Source: Ardenticatenaceae bacterium (lineage in GTDB: Bacteria > Chloroflexota > Anaerolineae > Promineifilales > Promineifilaceae). From it: DNA of 64,000 nucleotides. Every line of letters starts with the position of its first letter. The first letter of the stretch is position 1. The position numbers and the translations under genes are program-made. The stretch lies in the NCBI GenBank assembly GCA_020634375.1, contig JACKBX010000002.1, positions 558,001 through 622,000 of the forward strand, in the 5' to 3' direction. Shown here one piece after another: positions 1-7,660 of this stretch. A model generated the notes under the pieces. The model searched no databases. It saw only the letters and a list, made by a program, of their open reading frames with translations, and was not told the origin of the DNA.

Positions 1-1650
1 CAGTTGATTGAAGGGCTGCCGTTGGGCATTGAGTTGGCCGCTGCCTGGGCGCGGGAAATGAGCGGGGTGGAGATTTTGACGGCCGTTCAAACCGGCCTGG
101 ACACATTAGCCACCACCCGACCTGATGTACCGCCTCGCCATCGCAGTTTGCGGGCGACATTTGCCTCGTCGTGGGCGCTGCTCACCGCCGCAGAGCAGCG
201 TGCTTTTTGTGCGCTGTCGGTGTTCCGAGGCGGGTTCACCGCTGAGGCGGCTCCGGTTGAAGCGCCTGTCCTGTCGGCTTTGGTGGGTAAATCGCTGCTG
301 CGTTTGGATGAGGACGGCCGTTACCAAATCCATGAACTGCTGCGGCAATTTGGCGAAGAAAAGCTGGCCGAAGACCCCCACGCCGAAACGGGAGCCAGAG
401 ATTATCACAGCGCCTGGGTGGTTGGTTTTCTACAAAAATGGGAACCGCATCTACAGAGCGGGCAGCAGCTAAAAGCCCTCGCCCACATTCGGAATGAAAT
501 TGATAATGTGCGGGCTGGCTGGCATTGGACGCTCGCCCGGCGAAATGAAGCTGAAATTGCCCAGGCGATGCCAGCCATCGCTCAGTTCCTTGACCTGCGC
601 GGTTGGTTTCAGGAGGGCGCAGAGTTGTTTGGTGGCGCAACGGCCGTTATCCGGGATTTGGGGGTGTTAAACGGCCGTCTTCTTGCCTATCACGCCTCAT
701 TTACCTACCGGCTGGGAGATTACGAGTCGGCACAGGTGTTGTTTGAGCAAAGCCTGACCGTCTTTGACCAATTGGCTGCGCCACACGAAGCCGCCTTTGC
801 CCACAATGGGCTGGCGTCCATCGCCGTCAATCGCGGGCAGTACGCCGCCGCCCAGGAACATGCCAAATTGGGGCTGGCAGTCACATGCCAAACCAAAGAC
901 GACTACGAGCAGGCTAAAAGTCTGGACATTTTGGGCATCGTCGCCCGCTATGAAGGCCGTCTACCGGACGCGAAAACCCATTTTCAAGCCAGCTTGCAAA
1001 TATACCAACGGCTTGGCAATCAATTTGGGCTGGCACGCTGCCTGAATTATTTGGGGAATGTGGCTCTATCCGAAGGCGATTATGAGGAGGCGCAGGTTCT
1101 GCTCACTCAGGCGATGGCGAGCAGTCGGGCCATAAATTATCGCTTTTTGATGGCTTACTTGTTCAACAATCTGGGGAATACGACCAGTCACCTCCAGCAA
1201 TATCCGGCTGCCAAAGCATACTTTGAAGAGGGCTTGCAACAGTTCCAGAACTTGGGCGACCAGTTTGGCATGGCAATGGCGCAGCTAAACCTGGGACAAA
1301 TCCACGTACTCATGGGCAACCATTTAGAAGCCCAGCAATGGTTTCTAGCCGCTATTCAAGGAGGGCTGGCAATGAAATCGCTGGCTTTGGTGACGGGCGC
1401 ACTGTCGGGAACGGCCGTTCTCTTCTCCAAAATAGGGCAGGCAATGCAGGCATTGGAACTGGCAACATTTGTTTTGCACCATCCGGCCGCGCGGGAGGAA
1501 ACGAAAGAAGAGGCAGGGTCGTTAGCGGCAGAATTGTTGGCAAGCCTCCCCGAAAAACAAGCTGCTGCCGCACAGTCGAGGAGTGAAACCTTGTCTATGA
1601 CGGATGCGGTAAACATCATTACTCAACCTTTGCCCTTGACACACTCCTGA
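1..1650 (+). CDS. NB-ARC-type ATPase/TPR regulator, C-terminal part
   Basis: The frame is open at the left edge, so this is the C-terminal part of a longer protein. The first residues (EGLPLGIELAAAWARE) match the GLPLAxxLAA segment that ends the NB-ARC-like ATPase module of large bacterial regulators. From about residue 230 to 480 the protein is built of helical tetratricopeptide repeats, with units such as AQVLFEQSLTVFDQL, AKTHFQASLQIYQRLGN and AKAYFEEGLQQFQNLGD. Such proteins usually carry an N-terminal DNA-binding or catalytic effector, which is outside the window. The last 50 residues are low in complexity. A strong promoter for the next gene overlaps its 3' end. The effector and target are unknown. 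Confidence 0.75.
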   Translation, partial: QLIEGLPLGIELAAAWAREMSGVEILTAVQTGLDTLATTRPDVPPRHRSLRATFASSWALLTAAEQRAFCALSVFRGGFTAEAAPVEAPVLSALVGKSLLRLDEDGRYQIHELLRQFGEEKLAEDPHAETGARDYHSAWVVGFLQKWEPHLQSGQQLKALAHIRNEIDNVRAGWHWTLARRNEAEIAQAMPAIAQFLDLRGWFQEGAELFGGATAVIRDLGVLNGRLLAYHASFTYRLGDYESAQVLFEQSLTVFDQLAAPHEAAFAHNGLASIAVNRGQYAAAQEHAKLGLAVTCQTKDDYEQAKSLDILGIVARYEGRLPDAKTHFQASLQIYQRLGNQFGLARCLNYLGNVALSEGDYEEAQVLLTQAMASSRAINYRFLMAYLFNNLGNTTSHLQQYPAAKAYFEEGLQQFQNLGDQFGMAMAQLNLGQIHVLMGNHLEAQQWFLAAIQGGLAMKSLALVTGALSGTAVLFSKIGQAMQALELATFVLHHPAAREETKEEAGSLAAELLASLPEKQAAAAQSRSETLSMTDAVNIITQPLPLTHS

Positions 1651-1664
1651 CCCGTCATTATACT
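1636..1664 (+). promoter_or_regulatory. Sigma-70-type promoter of the metX riboswitch leader
   Basis: TTGACA at 1636-1641 and TATACT at 1659-1664 are separated by exactly 17 bases. The expected start site near 1671 lies about 18 bases before the SAM riboswitch aptamer. The -35 box lies inside the last codons of the preceding gene. Confidence 0.75.
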
Positions 1665-1688
1665 CCTGCCAACAATTAAATAACGTCA

Positions 1689-1789
1689 CTTTTATCCAGA
1701 GAGGTGGAGGGAACGGCCCGAAGAAACCTCGGCAACCCGGCGCAGGCGTCAGGGTGCCAATTCCGTCAGAGAAATCTGGGAGATGAGAG
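1689..1789 (+). ncRNA. SAM-I (S-box) riboswitch aptamer
   Basis: The conserved S-box core is present: AGAGAGGTGGAGGGAACGGC, then GAAACCTCGGCAACC, then AGGGTGCCAATTCC. The closing P1 helix pairs CTTTTATC (1689-1696) with GATGAGAG (1782-1789), including G-U pairs. The 3' strand of P1 (ATGAGAG, 1783-1789) is also complementary over 7 bases to CTCTCAT at 1843-1849 in the downstream terminator, which gives the expected choice between antiterminator and terminator. By family knowledge, SAM binding stabilises P1, frees the terminator and shuts off metX and metW. Confidence 0.95.
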
Positions 1790-1837
1790 CGTCGCTTGTA
1801 TAAATTGGTGAAATCCAAAAAGCAAACAGGCAAGTTA

Positions 1838-1868
1838 AGCCCCTCTCATTACAAGAGGGGCTTTTTTA
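1838..1868 (+). terminator. Riboswitch-controlled intrinsic terminator
   Basis: A 9-bp stem AGCCCCTCT/AGAGGGGCT (1838-1846 and 1854-1862) is followed by a run of T. Its 5' arm overlaps the segment that can pair with the P1 3' strand of the SAM aptamer, so it is the OFF-state terminator of the switch. Confidence 0.9.
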
Positions 1869-1881
1869 TTCTAAACGCTTT

Positions 1882-3027
1882 ATGTGGAAGCAGATGATTC
1901 TTATGAACTCAATTGGCATTGTTAAGACAGACTTTTTTACCTTTGCAGAAAACGAACCTTTTGCCCTAGACAGTGGCGCGGCGCTTAGCCCAGTCACGCT
2001 GGCTTATGAGACATATGGCACATTAAATGCAGACAAATCAAATGCCATCCTCATTTGCCATGCGCTCAGCGGCAGCGCCCATGCCGCCGGGTATCACGCC
2101 GATGACGAGCCGCCTGGTTGGTGGGACGACTGTATCGGCCCTGGCAAAGCGTTTGACACTGACCGTTATTTTGTCATTTGCAGCAATGTACTGGGGAGTT
2201 GTTATGGCAGCAGCGGCCCCACCAGCATCAACTTGGCAGCGGAACGGCCGTATGGCCTACACTTTCCCGTCATCACCATTCAAGACATGGTACGCGCCCA
2301 GGCACACCTGATTGATCATCTGGGCATAGACACATTATTTGCCGTCGCTGGTGGCTCGATGGGAGGAATGCAGGTTTTAGCCTGGGCAGCCCTGTTTCCG
2401 CAGCGCATCCGTGCCGCCATTCCTCTGGCGACAACGGCGCGGCACAGCCCCATGCTCATCGCCTTCAGCGAAGTAGGGCGGCAGGCCATCTACGCCGATC
2501 CGTACTGGAATGATGGCGATTATTACGACCAACCGCAAAAGCCAGATGCGGGGCTGGCGGTGGCGCGTATGGTGGGGCACATCACCTACCTCAGCGATGA
2601 TTCGATGCAGGAGAAGTTTGGGCGGCGGCTGCGTGGCCGCGAGCGGTTTGGCTACGAGTTCCAAACGGAGTTTGAGGTAGAAAGTTACCTGAAATATAAC
2701 GGTAACAAGTTCACGCGCCGCTTTGATGCGAACAGCTATCTCTACGTGACAAAGGCAATGGATTATTTTGACCTGGGGGCTGGAAATGGTTCCCTCGCCG
2801 ATGCTTTTCGTGGCGCGGCGGATGTGCAGTTTTTGGTGGTGAGCTTTACCAGCGATTGGCTGTACCCCACCTATCACAGCAAGGAAATTGTGAAGGCGCT
2901 GACGGCCGTTAACGCCGACGTCACCTATCTCGACATCCTCAGCCGTTGGGGGCACGATGCCTTCCTCTTAGAAGTAGAAACCATGACCGAATTAATTAGC
3001 AGCTTTTTAGGCCGACTAAGCCACTGA
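1882..3027 (+). CDS. metX: Homoserine O-acetyltransferase
   Basis: Alpha/beta-hydrolase of the MetX family, which transfers an acyl group from acyl-CoA to homoserine in the cytoplasm, the entry step of methionine synthesis. The nucleophile elbow GGSMGGMQ places the catalytic Ser at about residue 159. The acid lies in FTSDWLYPTYHS near residue 326, and the His in the C-terminal SRWGHDAFLLE. Length (381 aa) is normal. The start is uncertain: ATGs at 1882, 1894 and 1903 are in frame and none has a strong Shine-Dalgarno sequence; 1903 would begin at MNSIGIV. It follows a SAM-I riboswitch, so it is repressed by high SAM, and it precedes metW, its usual partner. Acetyl rather than succinyl specificity is inferred from overall similarity. 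Confidence 0.93.
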   Translation: MWKQMILMNSIGIVKTDFFTFAENEPFALDSGAALSPVTLAYETYGTLNADKSNAILICHALSGSAHAAGYHADDEPPGWWDDCIGPGKAFDTDRYFVICSNVLGSCYGSSGPTSINLAAERPYGLHFPVITIQDMVRAQAHLIDHLGIDTLFAVAGGSMGGMQVLAWAALFPQRIRAAIPLATTARHSPMLIAFSEVGRQAIYADPYWNDGDYYDQPQKPDAGLAVARMVGHITYLSDDSMQEKFGRRLRGRERFGYEFQTEFEVESYLKYNGNKFTRRFDANSYLYVTKAMDYFDLGAGNGSLADAFRGAADVQFLVVSFTSDWLYPTYHSKEIVKALTAVNADVTYLDILSRWGHDAFLLEVETMTELISSFLGRLSH

Positions 3028-3134
3028 TCAGTAAACAGTGGTCAGTAAACGGTTAACTGGCCACTGAATACTGATCACTGAATACTGAATACCAATGACC
3101 AACAACCAACTACCAACTACCAACGACCAACTCC
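3024..3134. repeat. Degenerate heptamer repeat between and into metX-metW
   Basis: The gap reads as 7-base units of the type CAGTAAA, CAGTGGT, CTGAATA and CTGATCA. After a short break it continues as ACCAACA, ACCAACT, ACCAACT, ACCAACG, ACCAACT. The second block crosses the metW start codon and encodes its Asn/Gln/Thr-rich N-terminus. The period of 7 resembles the STRR repeats of filamentous cyanobacteria. Confidence 0.8.
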
Positions 3135-3727
3135 TGCGTGCTGACTTGCAAGCCATCGCCAATCTGATCCCCGTCAAAGCGGGCGTGTTAGACCTGGGCT
3201 GCGGTGATGGCGACCTGCTGGCCTACCTGGCGGCAGAAAAGGGCGTGCGCGGGCGAGGCATTGAATTGAGCGAAGAGGGCGTGTTGGCCTGCGTGGGGCG
3301 CGGCCTCAGCGTGCGCCAGGGCAACCTGGAAGAGGGCCTGGCCGATTATCCCAATGCCAGCTTTAACTACGTGGTACTGAGCCAGACACTGCCTTATTTG
3401 GATAATCCGGCGCAGATTGTGCAAGAAATGCTGCGCGTGGGGCAGCAAGCGATTGTCAGCTTTTCTAACTGGGGATATTGGCGCTGCCGTCTGCAACTGT
3501 TGGCAACCGGGCGCATTCCCCCCGCTCCGGATTGGCCGGAAGCGTGGCACGCTGCGCCGCGCTGGCAAGCAGTGACGGTGGCCGACTTTTTGTCGCTGGC
3601 AAATGAATTGGGGGTGCGGATTACGCAAGAAGTGTATTTGGCAAACGGCCGTACCGCCCCTACGCGCCCCTGGTTGAAGAATCTATTGGCGACAACGGCC
3701 GTATATGTGATGGAAAAGGGGAATTAG
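3095..3727 (+). CDS. metW: MetW, class I SAM-dependent methyltransferase fold
   Basis: MetW-family protein of 210 aa, usually encoded beside metX and needed for full homoserine acyltransferase function in several bacteria. The SAM-binding motif VLDLGCGDGDLLAYL lies near residues 33-47. Family-typical segments follow: SFNYVVLSQTLPYLDNP, then SFSNWGYWRCRLQLL. The first 14 or so residues (MTNNQLPTTNDQLL) are encoded by a 7-base tandem repeat and look like an added tail; the family core starts at LRADLQAIANLI. It shares the riboswitch transcript with metX, 67 bases downstream. The stop overlaps the stop of the convergent HD-domain gene by 4 bases. Confidence 0.9.
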   Translation: MTNNQLPTTNDQLLRADLQAIANLIPVKAGVLDLGCGDGDLLAYLAAEKGVRGRGIELSEEGVLACVGRGLSVRQGNLEEGLADYPNASFNYVVLSQTLPYLDNPAQIVQEMLRVGQQAIVSFSNWGYWRCRLQLLATGRIPPAPDWPEAWHAAPRWQAVTVADFLSLANELGVRITQEVYLANGRTAPTRPWLKNLLATTAVYVMEKGN

Positions 3728-4482
3728 ACGTTGATAAAGGGAGCGTAATCGCGTTGGTAAACGGCCGTTAACTGCGCCGTCAACGCGGCCCGCTGCGCAA
3801 AAAGGGGATGAGCCGGGTCAGTCAGCGTTTGCAATCTATCGAGTGTCAGTAAAATCACAGGGCCATACTTGCGGCGGAAATGTGCCTTGCGCGAACCTTC
3901 GGGAACCGTATCCAGATGCAGTGCGTTTTGCGCAAAATCAGCCATCTTAATCATAAACGCCTCGGCATCTCGCTCATAAATTTGTGCAAAATGCTGCGAA
4001 TAAAGTTGGTACTTGTCCGTTTCTTGCCCTGCCCTGCGATATTGCGCCAGCAGCGCATCAAAATCCGGGTTGGTGAGGATAGAGACCAATTCGGCCACGC
4101 GGGGGCCAAAGCGGTCAGCAAGCGCCCGCAATGCCTGTTCTTGTAATTCGCCATCTGTGGATGGCAATGTATCACGCATGGCAACCAGCTTGCGTGCCTG
4201 GTCTTCTACCGTGTCGTGCAGCAGCGCCGCAATAATCACTTCCGGGCTGGTTGCACCAAATTGTTCAATCACATGCAAAGCCACTTCCAGAGGATGCTGC
4301 GCATAATCTTCGCCAGATTGCCGCCCTTTTTGCTCGCAGTGGGCATCCAGCATCACACCCAAGGCATCATGGATGTGTGCCTCAGATGTGGGGGGCAAGT
4401 CAAGTGTGCGCAGGCGGGTTTGTAGTTGGTTGATGCGTTGGTGCGTGCGGGGCTGGAAACGGCCGTAATCATCCATCATCAT
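3724..4482 (-). CDS. Stand-alone HD phosphohydrolase, (p)ppGpp-hydrolase-like
   Basis: A 252-residue protein with a RelA/SpoT-type HD hydrolase domain and no synthetase. Visible motifs are SGEDYAQHPLEVALHV (residues 56-71), ALLHDTVED (86-94) and the later RFGPRVAELVSILTNPDF, all in the order found in small alarmone hydrolases (MESH1/SpoT HD). The probable role is hydrolysis of (p)ppGpp or a related nucleotide in the cytoplasm; the substrate is an inference. It lies downstream of clpP on the same strand. Its leader holds a 10-bp hairpin whose loop contains the Shine-Dalgarno sequence AGGAGG, 15 bases before the ATG, suggesting structure-dependent translation. Three consecutive ATG codons make the exact start uncertain by 6 bases. 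Confidence 0.8.
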   Translation of the reverse strand: MMMDDYGRFQPRTHQRINQLQTRLRTLDLPPTSEAHIHDALGVMLDAHCEQKGRQSGEDYAQHPLEVALHVIEQFGATSPEVIIAALLHDTVEDQARKLVAMRDTLPSTDGELQEQALRALADRFGPRVAELVSILTNPDFDALLAQYRRAGQETDKYQLYSQHFAQIYERDAEAFMIKMADFAQNALHLDTVPEGSRKAHFRRKYGPVILLTLDRLQTLTDPAHPLFAQRAALTAQLTAVYQRDYAPFINV

Positions 4483-4487
4483 TCAAA

Positions 4488-4517
4488 GAACCGCGTTCCT
4501 CCTGAGAAACGCGGTTC
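4488..4517 (-). promoter_or_regulatory. Hairpin with Shine-Dalgarno in its loop
   Basis: A perfect 10-bp stem GAACCGCGTT/AACGCGGTTC encloses a 10-base loop. Read on the minus strand, the loop is TCTCAGGAGG, so a consensus ribosome binding site sits wholly in the loop, 15 bases before the HD-gene start. It could act as a processing or translation-control element, or as a weak terminator after clpP, although no T-run follows. Confidence 0.6.
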
Positions 4518-4530
4518 CTAACTAAATATC

Positions 4531-5118
4531 CTAAACCTCATCCAATGCTTGAATAATCTGCCCAACCAGGCCATACGTTTGCGCTTCTCCGGCTGACATC
4601 CAGAAATTGCGGTCTGTATCCGCCTCGACCTTTTCCAGCGGTTGGCCGGTCTGCTCGGCAAACGTCTCATTGAGACGGCGGCGCATTTTCAAGATTTCTT
4701 CCGCTTCAATGGCGATGTCCGATGCCTGCCCCATTGCGCCACCCATTGGCTGGTGCAGCAAAAAGCGAGTATTAGGCAAACTGTAGCGATTCTCTTTGTC
4801 GGCTGCTGCATAAATCAGCGCGGCGGCACTGGCAACCCAACCTGTGCCGATGACTTTTACGGGCGCTTTTATAAAGCGAATCATGTCAAAAATGGTGTCA
4901 CCGGATTCCACATGCCCGCCAGGGGAATTGATGAAAATTTTAATCGGGTCATCCGATTCGGCTGCTAAAATGAGAAGTTGCCGGGTGATTTCCTGGGCCA
5001 GCTTCATATTAATCTCGCCAAAAATAAGGACTGTACGCGTTTCTAGCAGCTTATTCATTAAGGCCATAGGCCCTTGTTCTTTCGGTTCTTTTTCGTTTTC
5101 TTCAGCTAGTTTGTGCAT
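4531..5118 (-). CDS. clpP: ATP-dependent Clp protease proteolytic subunit
   Basis: ClpP serine protease, which forms the barrel that degrades proteins fed by ClpX/ClpA-type unfoldases. The catalytic triad is visible: Ser in GWVASAAALIYAAA (about residue 97), His in RFLLHQPMGG (about 122) and Asp in ADTDRNFWMSAGEA (about 167). The INSPGGHVESG strand and the DIAIEAEEIL helix are typical. I prefer the ATG at 5118 because GGAG lies 8 bases before it; the ATG 18 bases upstream (5136) has no such site. Compared with Escherichia coli ClpP, the segment after the catalytic Ser is AAA instead of MGA, a variation seen in additional ClpP paralogues. Confidence 0.92.
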   Translation of the reverse strand: MHKLAEENEKEPKEQGPMALMNKLLETRTVLIFGEINMKLAQEITRQLLILAAESDDPIKIFINSPGGHVESGDTIFDMIRFIKAPVKVIGTGWVASAAALIYAAADKENRYSLPNTRFLLHQPMGGAMGQASDIAIEAEEILKMRRRLNETFAEQTGQPLEKVEADTDRNFWMSAGEAQTYGLVGQIIQALDEV

Positions 5119-5172
5119 GTTTGTCTCCAATTGCATGAGTTAAGCGTTTGTTATCTCCCTGCTACCCGCCAG

Positions 5173-5178
5173 ATTATA
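5173..5178 (-). promoter_or_regulatory. Probable -10 box of clpP
   Basis: Minus-strand TATAAT lies about 55 bases upstream of the preferred clpP start. I see no good -35 hexamer at the right distance, so the assignment rests on the perfect -10 only. Confidence 0.35.
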
Positions 5179-5213
5179 CCCGCTAATCATGGGGGTGGGG
5201 TATTAGATTGGCA

Positions 5214-5867
5214 TTAGATAAGCCCCAATGCTTTGGCTTTGAGTGCTGCCTGGGTACGGTCACGTACGTCTAATTTGCCGAGAATATTGGTGACATGATT
5301 TTTGACGGTTCCTTCGGCAATGAAGAGTTTGTTGGCAATTTCACGGTTGCTGGCTCCGTTAGCAAGGATTTGCAGGATTTCTAGTTCGCGTTCGGAGAGG
5401 GGTTCTGGTAATGGTTGGTTGGTTACGCCGGTGCTGAGGCTGGTCATGCGTGTGAATTCGGCCACGACTTTGGCGGCTACGGAGGGCTGGAGGAAGGTTT
5501 CGCCACGCACGGCCGTTTTAATGGCCTCAATCAACTTTTGCGAGGAAACATCTTTGAGCAGGTAACCCACTGCTCCTGCACGCAACCCCTCGAAGACGTA
5601 CTCGTCATCATCAAAGGTGGTGAGGATGATGACCGGCAAATGGGGCTGTTCTTGCTGCAAAATACGTGTGGCGGCCACGCCATCCAACACTGGCATGCGC
5701 ACATCCATTAACACCACATCTGGGCGCAAAGCAGCAGCCTGATTGATTGCTTCTTGTCCGTTGTTGGCTTCGCCTATCACGGTGACGTCTTCGTGAATGG
5801 TGAGCAGCGTTGCTAGTCCTTCACGAAAGAGGGGTTGGTCATCAACAAGAAGAATGCGAATGGTCAT
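5214..5867 (-). CDS. NarL/LuxR-type response regulator
   Basis: 217-residue two-component response regulator. The receiver domain occupies residues 1-120, with acidic pocket DD at 9-10, phosphoacceptor Asp55 in VVLMDVRMP and conserved Lys105 in YLLKDVSS. A LuxR/GerE helix-turn-helix follows at about 153-217 (LSERELEILQILANGASNRE, then GTVKNHVTNILGKL). It is a DNA-binding transcription factor activated by phosphorylation. Its ATG overlaps the TGA of the upstream histidine kinase (ATGA), so the two are translationally coupled and are presumably cognate partners. Targets are not evident. Confidence 0.93.
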   Translation of the reverse strand: MTIRILLVDDQPLFREGLATLLTIHEDVTVIGEANNGQEAINQAAALRPDVVLMDVRMPVLDGVAATRILQQEQPHLPVIILTTFDDDEYVFEGLRAGAVGYLLKDVSSQKLIEAIKTAVRGETFLQPSVAAKVVAEFTRMTSLSTGVTNQPLPEPLSERELEILQILANGASNREIANKLFIAEGTVKNHVTNILGKLDVRDRTQAALKAKALGLI

Positions 5868-7093
5868 AAGATTTCCTGCGAATTGTGAATGATCAATTCG
5901 GCTGTGGGCAAGGTCACGTGCAAGGTAAAGCCCTGGCGCACGGCCGTTTCCACCATCATCGCCCCCCCTAATAACTGCACCCGCTCCCGCAGCCCCAACA
6001 GGCCAAAACCGCCATCTGTTTGATCAGAGCCAAGACCATTGTCCGAGATAGTGAGGGAAACGGCCGTTTCCTGCCTAAAATCCAGCGTCACATCAATACG
6101 CGAAGCCCGTGCATGTTTGCGGGCATTCGTCAATCCCTCTTGAGCAACCCGATACAATGTAAGATTGATACGTGTGTCTAATTTGCGGGATTCTCCCTGC
6201 ACGGCCAACTCTGTGACAATGCCTGCTTCTTGGTTTTCTGTCACCAACGCGGTAATCGCATCAATAAGCGGCCGTTTTTCTATTGGGGACTCGCGTAATG
6301 CCGCCACGGAACGGCGAACCTCTCGCAATCCCTCCTGCGTTAACTTCTGAGACTTTGCCAGAGCATCCTGCGCCTTCATCAGGTCCGTTTCCAAAACAGC
6401 CTGCGCAGCCCCCAACTGAACATTAATCACAGTCAGGTAATGGCCTAAGCTGTCGTGAATCTCACGAGCCAATCGGTTTCGCTCCTTGGTTGTGGCAAGC
6501 TCTTCCGCCTGCACAGCATATTCGCGCAATAATTGATTAGCCCCTTGCAGTTGATCCGCCAGACGTTCTATTTCTTCTCGCGCTTCGCTCTCTCGCACAG
6601 CCACGTAAGTAAAAATCATGGTGAATAACATGGCCGCGCTAATACTGACAACGGCGTTATAAGACTGATGAAGCGGAGCAGCCAAACTCAACATCCAGGT
6701 GAAAACACCAATTAAGAGAAGCGGCACAAATATCTTTCCCCAGTTAGGCAATACGACGCTTTGTCCGGCAATCGGCATCATGATGATCCAGATTGTGCCA
6801 GCTAGATCAAAGCTCAACCACTGAACATAGGTTACAAGGGCAATTTGAATGGCAAAATAAATAAAAACGCCATGCCGTCGTTTTTCCTCAATAAGAAAGT
6901 CCCATCCGTAAATACCCATGAACAGGTAGAACACGCCACAGCCTATGTAAACGGCCGTACGCACGACCGTCCATTGACTAAAATTCTGTGAAAAAAAGGT
7001 GGGAATAAAGCCAGTCAGTGTAATGATAATCAAAACAACATTAACACCGCTGAGTATGAAAGGTCGGTTTTTTTTTGCGGGCGGAGAAGGCAT
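5864..7093 (-). CDS. DesK/NarX-type membrane histidine kinase
   Basis: 409-residue sensor kinase. Five or six hydrophobic segments occupy residues 12-165, with no evident extracellular domain, as in DesK-like sensors that read the membrane state. A coiled-coil linker (170-205) leads to the HisKA_3 motif LAREIHDSLGHYL with phosphoacceptor His213. A HATPase_c domain follows, with SDNGLGSD and GFGLLGLRERVQLLGG. The ribosome binding site AAGG is 9 bases before the ATG, and an extended -10 promoter lies about 40 bases upstream. It forms an operon with the response regulator. Two small RNA genes lie directly upstream on the same strand. The stimulus is unknown. Confidence 0.92.
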   Translation of the reverse strand: MPSPPAKKNRPFILSGVNVVLIIITLTGFIPTFFSQNFSQWTVVRTAVYIGCGVFYLFMGIYGWDFLIEEKRRHGVFIYFAIQIALVTYVQWLSFDLAGTIWIIMMPIAGQSVVLPNWGKIFVPLLLIGVFTWMLSLAAPLHQSYNAVVSISAAMLFTMIFTYVAVRESEAREEIERLADQLQGANQLLREYAVQAEELATTKERNRLAREIHDSLGHYLTVINVQLGAAQAVLETDLMKAQDALAKSQKLTQEGLREVRRSVAALRESPIEKRPLIDAITALVTENQEAGIVTELAVQGESRKLDTRINLTLYRVAQEGLTNARKHARASRIDVTLDFRQETAVSLTISDNGLGSDQTDGGFGLLGLRERVQLLGGAMMVETAVRQGFTLHVTLPTAELIIHNSQEIL

Positions 7094-7128
7094 TCAATAT
7101 ATCCTTGTCAAGTGAAAGTGACAGGACA

Positions 7129-7137
7129 AGTATAGCA
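7129..7137 (-). promoter_or_regulatory. Extended -10 promoter of the kinase operon
   Basis: Minus-strand TGCTATACT is an extended -10 element (TGn plus TATACT) about 36 bases upstream of the kinase start. It lies downstream of the terminators of both small RNA genes, which suggests the kinase operon is transcribed independently of them. Confidence 0.5.
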
Positions 7138-7179
7138 CATCAACCTCATGAAAATGACTGCACCACAAGTGAAAGCCAG

Positions 7180-7381
7180 TAAAAACAAACCGCCCCCTTT
7201 GTCGAGAGGGCGGTCTTCACTGCAGCACTCACACACCAGGACAGTGGTAAGCGCAAAAACGCAGGCAATGCCAGGGCTGAGGAGAGGGTGCATTACCTTT
7301 AGCTTAGACCGGGAATCTTATCGCGTTTATCTCGTGCCAGTTTGGAGGGGGGATGTTCCTCATACCCTACCTGCCTAAGCC
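7180..7381 (-). ncRNA. Small RNA gene A of a tandem pair
   Basis: About 200 bases on the minus strand with its own promoter (TTGAGC at 7412-7417, 18 bases, TATGAT at 7388-7393) and intrinsic terminator (7-bp stem ACCGCCC/GGGCGGT at 7189-7214, then TTTGTTTTT). It shares two blocks with copy B, read on the minus strand: CAAACTGGCACGAGA-AAACGCGA (about 7321-7346) and CACCCTC-CCTCAGCC (7275-7290). A hairpin whose loop contains TCCTGGTG comes before the terminator, as in copy B. C-rich stretches such as CATCCCCCCTCC resemble anti-Shine-Dalgarno seeds. No convincing protein is encoded. I do not recognise a known RNA family. Confidence 0.6.
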
Positions 7382-7459
7382 TAACGTATCATAGCTGACT
7401 CAGATAACTAAGCTCAATAGGTAATGATTCTCATTACATCCCCAAGACAACGCATAGAC

Positions 7460-7660
7460 AAAAAAACAAGGGTCACTCTGGGGAGAGTGACCCTTGCCTG
7501 TTCAGCCACCAGGAGGGAAGTGTACTGAACATACGGGCTATGTCAAGGCTGAGGGGAGGGTGACTTCGCCCTGGGTCCGGACAGGTTGTTCCAGTCGCGT
7601 TTCTCTCGTGCCAGTTTGGGGGGGAGGAGTTTTCCCACAGCCTTTTAACTGACCGAACTT
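7460..7660 (-). ncRNA. Small RNA gene B of a tandem pair
   Basis: Paralogue of copy A with the same order and spacing. The promoter is TTGAAT (7691-7696), 18 bases, TAGAAT (7667-7672). The conserved core lies at 7595-7620, the second block at 7547-7562, then a hairpin TGTTCAG/CTGAACA with TCCTGGTG in its loop. It ends in a perfect 13-bp GGGG-loop terminator stem at 7467-7496, followed by seven T on the minus strand. Distances from promoter to core (43 and 48 bases), between the two blocks (46 and 48) and from second block to terminator (86 and 80) nearly match copy A. This suggests an old duplication maintained by selection. Confidence 0.65.

Noticed and set aside
7108..7293. 61-codon minus-strand reading frame
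   Set aside because: It runs through the terminator of small RNA A, lacks a ribosome binding site and has no similarity to a known protein.
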